The notes under the pieces are model-generated. The model was not told the DNA's origin and ran no database searches. It saw nothing but the letters and a program-made list of their open reading frames with translations. Positions 5,712 through 9,740 of a DNA stretch of 9,740 nucleotides are shown piece after piece. The stretch is from an uncultured bacterium (GTDB lineage Bacteria; Edwardsbacteria; AC1; EtOH8): NCBI GenBank assembly GCA_937958665.1, contig CALGNM010000185.1, forward strand, positions 1 to 9,740, read 5' to 3'. The first letter of the stretch is position 1. Each line of letters opens with the position of its first letter. The position numbers and the translations under genes are program-made.

Positions 5712-6638
5712 ATGAGCCTGCAGAGAAAAAAGTTCCGATATCTGGGCGAATCGCTGATCGAGGGGAACATCAAGGCCACCGCCAGCCTGGCCATAGTGGT
5801 GATATTCCTGATACTGTTCTTCATCCTGCGGGAATCCCTGCCGATATTCTTTAATCCCGAGGTTCAGCAGGAGATCACCTTCAGACACTTCTTCTCCGGC
5901 ATCCAGTGGCAGCCGGTATCGGACAACCCCCGTTTTTCGCTTTGGCCGATAATCCTGGGCAGCCTGAAGGTGACGCTGATAGCCCTGCTGTTCGCGGTGC
6001 CGGTGGCGGTGGCGGCGGCCCTCTACAGCTCGGAGTTCGCCGGGGGCCGGCTGAAGGAGCTGATCAAGCCAGGAGTGGAACTGCTGGCCGGCATTCCCTC
6101 GGTGGTGCTGGGCTTCTTCGCCCTGGTGGTCATGGCCTCCTTCCTCAAAGACCTGTTCGGCTGGCAGATCCGGCTTAACGCGATCAACGCCGGGCTGGCC
6201 CTGGGTTTTGCGGTGATTCCGGCCATCTATTCCCTGGCCGAGGATGCCATCAACGCGGTGCCCAAATCGTTCCGGGAGGCCGCCCTGGGGCTGGGGGCCA
6301 CCCCCTGGCAGTCGGCGACCAAGGTGGTGCTGCCGGCCGCCCTGCCGGGGGTCTCAGCGGCGGTGCTGTTCGGGATGGGAAGGGCGGTGGGCGAGACCAT
6401 GGTGGTGCTGATGGCCGCCGGCAACGCCCCGCTGTTCTCCTTCAACCCCCTGGAGTCCACCCGGACCATGACCGCCACCATCGCCGCCGAGCTGGGTGAG
6501 GTGGTCTTCGGCAGCGGGCACTACCACGCCCTGTTCTTCATCGGGCTGGTGCTGTTCGCCGTCACCTTCGCCATCAACCTGGCCTCTCATGCCCTGTTCG
6601 AGGGGCTGATGACCAGGCTCTACGGGGCCAGGAAGTAG
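5712..6638 (+). CDS. pstC: Phosphate ABC transporter permease PstC
   Basis: Inner-membrane permease subunit of 308 aa, typical for PstC, forming the translocation channel with PstA. Hydrophobic segments lie near 22-40, 78-104, 124-146, 160-175, 212-237 and 272-292, giving about six membrane spans. The cytoplasmic EAA loop that contacts PstB is clear at about 189-213, with EAALGLGATPWQSATKVVLP. The start at 5712 has AAGGGTGG (5699-5706) as RBS. The frame stays open upstream to 5514, but that stretch overlaps pstS and the hairpin and gives no permease-like sequence, so it is excluded. It ends 6 bases before pstA. The N-terminal periplasmic stretch at about 41-77 (between the first two spans) is normal for PstC. 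Confidence 0.96.
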   Translation: MSLQRKKFRYLGESLIEGNIKATASLAIVVIFLILFFILRESLPIFFNPEVQQEITFRHFFSGIQWQPVSDNPRFSLWPIILGSLKVTLIALLFAVPVAVAAALYSSEFAGGRLKELIKPGVELLAGIPSVVLGFFALVVMASFLKDLFGWQIRLNAINAGLALGFAVIPAIYSLAEDAINAVPKSFREAALGLGATPWQSATKVVLPAALPGVSAAVLFGMGRAVGETMVVLMAAGNAPLFSFNPLESTRTMTATIAAELGEVVFGSGHYHALFFIGLVLFAVTFAINLASHALFEGLMTRLYGARK

Positions 6639-6644
6639 CGCCAT

Positions 6645-7550
6645 ATGAACAATAAAAGAAGGATCGGGGACAACATCAGGATTGGCCTCACCGGCAGTGC
6701 GGTGCTGCTGATAGCCGCCATCCTGGCCGTCATTCTGGGGACCATCATCATCGGGGGCTACAAAAGCCTGAGCTGTGAATTTTTGACCAAGCCCTCCACC
6801 GACGGCATGACCGCCGGTGGCATCTTTCCCGCCATCTTCGGAATGGTTTTCTCCCTGCTGATCATGCTGATCGCGGTGGTACCGGTGGGGGTGGCCACGG
6901 CCATCTACCTGCATGAGTACGCCCGGCCCGGATTGCTGCTGACCAAGCTGATCCGGGGGGCGGTCAACAATCTGGCCGGGGTGCCCTCCATCGTCTTCGG
7001 CCTGTTCGGGCTGGGCTTCTTCATTCAGTTCATCGGCGGCGGCCTGGACCACTCCCTGGGCCAAAGCGGCCTGTTCGGCCAGCCCTGCATCCTGTGGGCC
7101 TCGCTGACCTTGGCCCTGATGAACCTCCCGATGATAATAGTGGCCACCGAGGAGGCCCTGCGGGCGGTACCCCAGGCCGAACGGGCCGGGGCCTTGGCCC
7201 TGGGGGCCACCAAGTGGCAGACCATCCGGCATGTGGTGCTGCCCCAGGCGGTGTCCGGCATCATGACCGGGGTGGTGCTGACCATCAGCCGGGGGGCGGG
7301 GGAGGTGGCCCCGATCATGTTCACCGGGGCGGCCTATTATCTGCCCTATCTGCCCAAACTGCCTACCGATCAGTTTATGACCCTGGGCTACCACATCTTC
7401 GTGATGACCACCCAGTCGCCCGACATCGATGCCACGGTGCCCATAGCCATGGGGGCCACCCTGGTATTGTTGGCCCTGACCTTTTCACTCAACCTGGTGG
7501 GGATTGTCATCCGTTCCCACACCAGAAGCCAGCTCAGAAAGGGGAGATAA
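6645..7550 (+). CDS. pstA: Phosphate ABC transporter permease PstA
   Basis: Second inner-membrane permease subunit, 301 aa, paired with PstC. Hydrophobic segments lie near 15-38, 58-88, 106-130, 148-166, 202-230 and 266-290. The EAA loop is at about 179-204, with [27 protein letters not shown]. The start at 6645 has AGGAAG (6630-6635) as RBS, lying across the end of pstC. Its TAA stop overlaps the pstB start by one base (TAATG), implying coupled translation and balanced amounts of permease and ATPase. Confidence 0.96.
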   Translation: MNNKRRIGDNIRIGLTGSAVLLIAAILAVILGTIIIGGYKSLSCEFLTKPSTDGMTAGGIFPAIFGMVFSLLIMLIAVVPVGVATAIYLHEYARPGLLLTKLIRGAVNNLAGVPSIVFGLFGLGFFIQFIGGGLDHSLGQSGLFGQPCILWASLTLALMNLPMIIVATEEALRAVPQAERAGALALGATKWQTIRHVVLPQAVSGIMTGVVLTISRGAGEVAPIMFTGAAYYLPYLPKLPTDQFMTLGYHIFVMTTQSPDIDATVPIAMGATLVLLALTFSLNLVGIVIRSHTRSQLRKGR

Positions 7551-8317
7551 TGGAGACCAAGCATAACCGGCTGGAAATACGAGATTTCAGTCTCTACTAC
7601 CACCGCACCAAGGCCCTGGAGGACATTTCGATGTCCATCCCGGAGCAGAAGGTTACAGCCATCATCGGCCCCTCCGGCTGCGGCAAGTCCACCCTGCTGA
7701 GGTCCATCAACCGGATGAACGAGCTGATCGACGGAGTTGCGGTGGAGGGTGAGATCCGGCTGGACGGAGAGGATATCTACGGTCGGAACATAGACGTGGT
7801 TGAGCTGCGGCGCAAGGTGGGGATGGTCTTCCAACGTCCCAACCCCTTTCCCAAGTCCATCTTTGAGAACGTGGCCTTCGGGGTACGGATGGGCGAGAAC
7901 GGCCGGGCCAAGGACAACCTGGACCAGGTGGTGGAAAGCTCGCTTAAGGAGGCTGCCATCTGGGACGAGGTCAAGGACCGCTTGCACCGTTCGGCCATGG
8001 AGCTGTCGGGCGGCCAGCAGCAGAGGGTCTGCATCGCCCGGGCCCTGGCGGTGGAGCCCGAAGTCATTTTGATGGACGAGCCGGCCTCGGCCCTAGACCC
8101 CATCGCCACCGCCAAGATCGAGGAGTTGATCTTCCGGCTGAAGGAGAAGTACACCATTGTCATCGTCACCCACAACATGCAGCAGGCTGCCCGGGTCTCC
8201 GATTTCACCGCCTTTCTGATGTTGGGCAAGCTGGTGGAGTTCGGGGCCACCGACCGGATGCTGACCAACCCCGGCAACAAGCTGACCGAGGAGTACATCA
8301 CCGGCCGGTTCGGATGA
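7550..8317 (+). CDS. pstB: Phosphate ABC transporter ATP-binding protein PstB
   Basis: Cytoplasmic ATPase that powers phosphate import through PstC/PstA; 255 aa, normal for PstB. Motifs in order: Walker [10 protein letters not shown] (40-48), Q loop [16 protein letters not shown] (Gln95), ABC signature LSGGQQQR (152-159), Walker B VILMDEP with catalytic Glu177, D loop SALD and switch His208 in [16 protein letters not shown] and the spaced MDEPxSALDPI are PstB hallmarks; here x is Ala where Thr or Cys is common, a mild variant. The ATG at 7550 shares its A with the pstA stop, with GGGGAG (7541-7546) as RBS. The frame is open far upstream inside pstA but that part has no ATPase sequence. Confidence 0.97.
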   Translation: METKHNRLEIRDFSLYYHRTKALEDISMSIPEQKVTAIIGPSGCGKSTLLRSINRMNELIDGVAVEGEIRLDGEDIYGRNIDVVELRRKVGMVFQRPNPFPKSIFENVAFGVRMGENGRAKDNLDQVVESSLKEAAIWDEVKDRLHRSAMELSGGQQQRVCIARALAVEPEVILMDEPASALDPIATAKIEELIFRLKEKYTIVIVTHNMQQAARVSDFTAFLMLGKLVEFGATDRMLTNPGNKLTEEYITGRFG

Positions 8318-8382
8318 GGGTCCACATCGACCGGGAGGACCGCATCTTAATGAATTTCAATCAATAAGCAGGAAGGCAAAGT

Positions 8383-9057
8383 ATGAACAACAAACGCCAC
8401 TTCGACGAGGAATTAAGCCGGCTTAGGGAAAAGCTGCTGCAGATGGCCGGACGGGCCGAGGGGCTGGTTGGCCAGGCAACGGAGTCCTTGGTGAACCGGA
8501 ACCTGGAGTTAGCCCGGGAGGTCATCGCCCGGGACCGGGAAATTGATGAGTTGGAGGTGGCGATCGAGGAGGAGGCGGTCACCCTGATCGCCCGGCACCA
8601 GCCGGCGGCCGGGGACCTGCGCCTGCTGATCGGAATTATCAAGATCAACAATGACATTGAGCGAATCGGCGACCACGCGGTCAACATCGCCCAGAGTGCC
8701 ATCGAACTGGGGCAGGAGCCGCCCCTGAAGCCGCTGATTGACATCCCCCGGATGGCTTTGCTGGTGACCGGCATGCTGAAGGACAGTCTGGACAGCTTTG
8801 TCCAGGGCAATGCCGAAAAGGCCCGCCAGGTTTGCGTTCGGGACGACCAGGTGGACCAGCTCAAGGATCAGATATTTCGGGAACTGCTGACCTATATGAT
8901 AGAAAAGCCCCAGTCCATTGGGCGGGGGATGGGGCTGATATTGGTGAGCCGTAACCTGGAGCGGATTGCCGACCTGTCCACCAACATTGCCGAGGAGGTG
9001 ATTTACATCTCCCAGGCCAAGGTGATCAAGCACAACCGGGAGGCTAACGATGAATAA
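8383..9057 (+). CDS. phoU: Phosphate signalling protein PhoU
   Basis: Cytoplasmic negative regulator of 224 aa that links the Pst transporter to the PhoR kinase, holding the Pho response off when phosphate is plentiful. Two PhoU repeats of three helices are visible, each with the family's metal-binding signature: [15 protein letters not shown] (about 89-103) and [17 protein letters not shown] (about 189-205). No signal or membrane segment. AGGAAGG (8370-8376) is the RBS. The 65-bp gap after pstB holds no convincing terminator or promoter, so it probably belongs to the same transcript. Its last 8 bases overlap arsC. Confidence 0.96.
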   Translation: MNNKRHFDEELSRLREKLLQMAGRAEGLVGQATESLVNRNLELAREVIARDREIDELEVAIEEEAVTLIARHQPAAGDLRLLIGIIKINNDIERIGDHAVNIAQSAIELGQEPPLKPLIDIPRMALLVTGMLKDSLDSFVQGNAEKARQVCVRDDQVDQLKDQIFRELLTYMIEKPQSIGRGMGLILVSRNLERIADLSTNIAEEVIYISQAKVIKHNREANDE

Positions 9058-9511
9058 AATCAGGGTGTTGTTCGTCTGCCGCCATAACGCCGCCCGCAGC
9101 CAAATGGCCGAAGCCCTGCTCAACCATCTGGCCGGGGATCGTTTCCAGGCCGAGAGCGCCGGGCTGGAGCCCGGGGAGCTCAACCCTTTTGCAGTGAAAG
9201 CCATGGCTCAGATGGGAATCGATATATCGCAAAAACAGACCAAGAGCGTGTTCGACCTGTATCTTAAGGGCCATCTTTACCGCTACGTAATAACCGTCTG
9301 CAATGCCGACGACCGCGAGAAATGCCCGGTTTTCCCGGGAATATCCCGGAGGGTCAACTGGAGCTTTCCCGATCCGGCTGAATTCTCTGGAAGCGACGAG
9401 GAGGTGCTGCTCCAGACCATCGGGGTCAGGGACATGATCAGGGAGAAGATAGAGGAGTTCATAAAGTCCTTTCCGGGAGAACCTGACAGGAAAACGATAA
9501 CGGGCGAGTAG
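9050..9511 (+). CDS. arsC: Arsenate reductase, thioredoxin-coupled ArsC (low-molecular-weight phosphatase fold)
   Basis: Predicted to reduce arsenate to arsenite in the cytoplasm using thioredoxin-type electrons; 153 aa. The P-loop [14 protein letters not shown] provides nucleophile Cys10 and Arg16 (CX5R). Two more cysteines, Cys84 and Cys92 in [18 protein letters not shown], correspond to the redox relay of Staphylococcus ArsC (Cys10, Cys82, Cys89); this separates it from plain tyrosine phosphatases. Asp108 in FPDPAEF is the general acid. The relay spacing is one residue longer than in the plasmid pI258 enzyme, which I believe is normal for a subfamily with CP-I/V-FPG after the third Cys. 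The start at 9050 lies within the end of phoU, with GGGAGG (9038-9043) as RBS, so it is translated with the pst operon. No arsR or arsenite exporter gene is present in the window. A phosphotyrosine phosphatase role is the less likely alternative. Confidence 0.88.
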   Translation: MNKIRVLFVCRHNAARSQMAEALLNHLAGDRFQAESAGLEPGELNPFAVKAMAQMGIDISQKQTKSVFDLYLKGHLYRYVITVCNADDREKCPVFPGISRRVNWSFPDPAEFSGSDEEVLLQTIGVRDMIREKIEEFIKSFPGEPDRKTITGE

Positions 9512-9570
9512 TGACCTTGGCAACCAAAAATCCTCCTTAAAAAGATATGGGTACTGACGCTTTAAAAAAC

Positions 9571-9598
9571 AAAGCCCCGGCCGATTAGCCGGGGCTTT
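9571..9598. terminator. Strong intrinsic terminator between arsC and tRNA-Lys (bidirectional)
   Basis: AAAGCCCCGGC (9571-9581) and GCCGGGGCTTT (9588-9598) form an 11-bp perfect stem with a 6-base loop. On the minus strand it comes 4 bases after the tRNA's CCA end and is followed by TTTGTTTTTT, a very good T tract. On the plus strand it lies 59 bases after the arsC stop but is followed by only CTTTAT. It is therefore first the tRNA terminator and secondly a weaker stop for the pst operon. Confidence 0.9.
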
Positions 9599-9602
9599 AT
9601 GC

Positions 9603-9678
<76 letters not shown>

Positions 9679-9693
9679 AATATTTCAGAAAGC

Positions 9694-9740
9694 AGATCGG
9701 AAGAGCACACGTCTGAACTCCAGTCACCGAATACGAAATC
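9694..9740 (+). other. Illumina read-2 / index adapter sequence (synthetic)
   Basis: From 9694 the sequence runs AGATCGGAAGAGCACACGTC and on without error to the fixed CCAGTCAC at 9720-9727, the TruSeq read-2 adapter. Bases 9728-9735 probably hold an 8-nt sample index, and 9736-9740 are a poor match to the expected P7 start. Non-genomic; the insert ends at about 9693. Confidence 0.97.

Noticed and set aside
6354-7394. Minus-strand open frame of 346 codons opposite pstC-pstA
   Set aside because: It spans two well-supported permease genes and reads as G/H/Q/P-rich noise.
7094-7549. N-terminal extension of pstB inside pstA
   Set aside because: Out-of-frame shadow of pstA; PstB family length and RBS place the start at 7550.
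8319-8341. Possible hairpin (GGTCC / GGACC) between pstB and phoU
   Set aside because: Only a 5-bp stem with a 13-base loop and no T run; not convincing as a terminator.
8346-8352. Isolated TTAATG hexamer before phoU as a third Pho box
   Set aside because: A single copy with no partner at 11 bp and no -10 box at the 15-bp offset seen in the two real promoters.

Overview
The window is one library fragment from a GC-rich, Gram-negative (diderm) bacterium, flanked by synthetic DNA. Bases 1-46 and 9694-9740 match Illumina adapter sequence, so the genomic insert is about 47-9693. The diderm inference rests on an outer-membrane porin of the OprO/OprP type, with a signal peptide, a beta-barrel-like body and a C-terminal Phe. 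The lineage cannot be named from the sequence. The Pho operators are of the TTAACA/CTTAACC style known from Bacillus and cyanobacteria rather than the enterobacterial CTGTCA style, which suggests a lineage away from the model Proteobacteria, possibly an uncultivated one. That is inference.

Layout. Minus strand, reading leftwards from 2459: a PhoB/PhoP-type response regulator (1773-2459) overlaps by a few bases a PhoR/PnpS-type sensor kinase (1773 down to 47). The kinase is cut by the adapter just short of its C-terminus. Plus strand, reading rightwards from 2644: a PHP-domain metal-dependent phosphoesterase (2644-3354), a phosphate-selective-type porin (3450-4766), pstS (4792-5625), pstC (5712-6638), pstA (6645-7550), pstB (7550-8317), phoU (8383-9057) and a thioredoxin-type arsenate reductase arsC (9050-9511) that overlaps phoU by 8 bases. 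A minus-strand tRNA-Lys(CTT) (9603-9678) converges on the operon, and a strong hairpin at 9571-9598 lies between them.

How it works together. The genes form a nearly complete phosphate-scavenging module: sensing (PhoR, PhoB), outer-membrane entry (porin), periplasmic capture (PstS), inner-membrane ABC import (PstC, PstA, PstB), signalling brake (PhoU), a likely phosphate-releasing hydrolase (PHP protein) and disposal of the toxic analogue arsenate (ArsC).

The most striking non-coding signal is regulatory. Seven TTAAC-like hexamers lie in exact 11-bp register at 2531-2602 before the PHP gene. A second, four-hexamer array at 3351-3389 lies before the porin. In both, the last hexamer starts exactly 15 bp before a good -10 box, and there is no -35 box, as expected for activator-dependent Pho promoters. 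A perfect 14-bp inverted repeat links the PHP array to the predicted promoter of the response-regulator gene. A GC-rich hairpin with a T run between pstS and pstC probably sets pstS expression above the rest of the operon.

No mobile element, CRISPR array or integration site was seen. The closest thing to an undescribed system is a Pho regulon unit whose most heavily equipped promoter drives a PHP hydrolase and whose last gene is an arsenate reductase.
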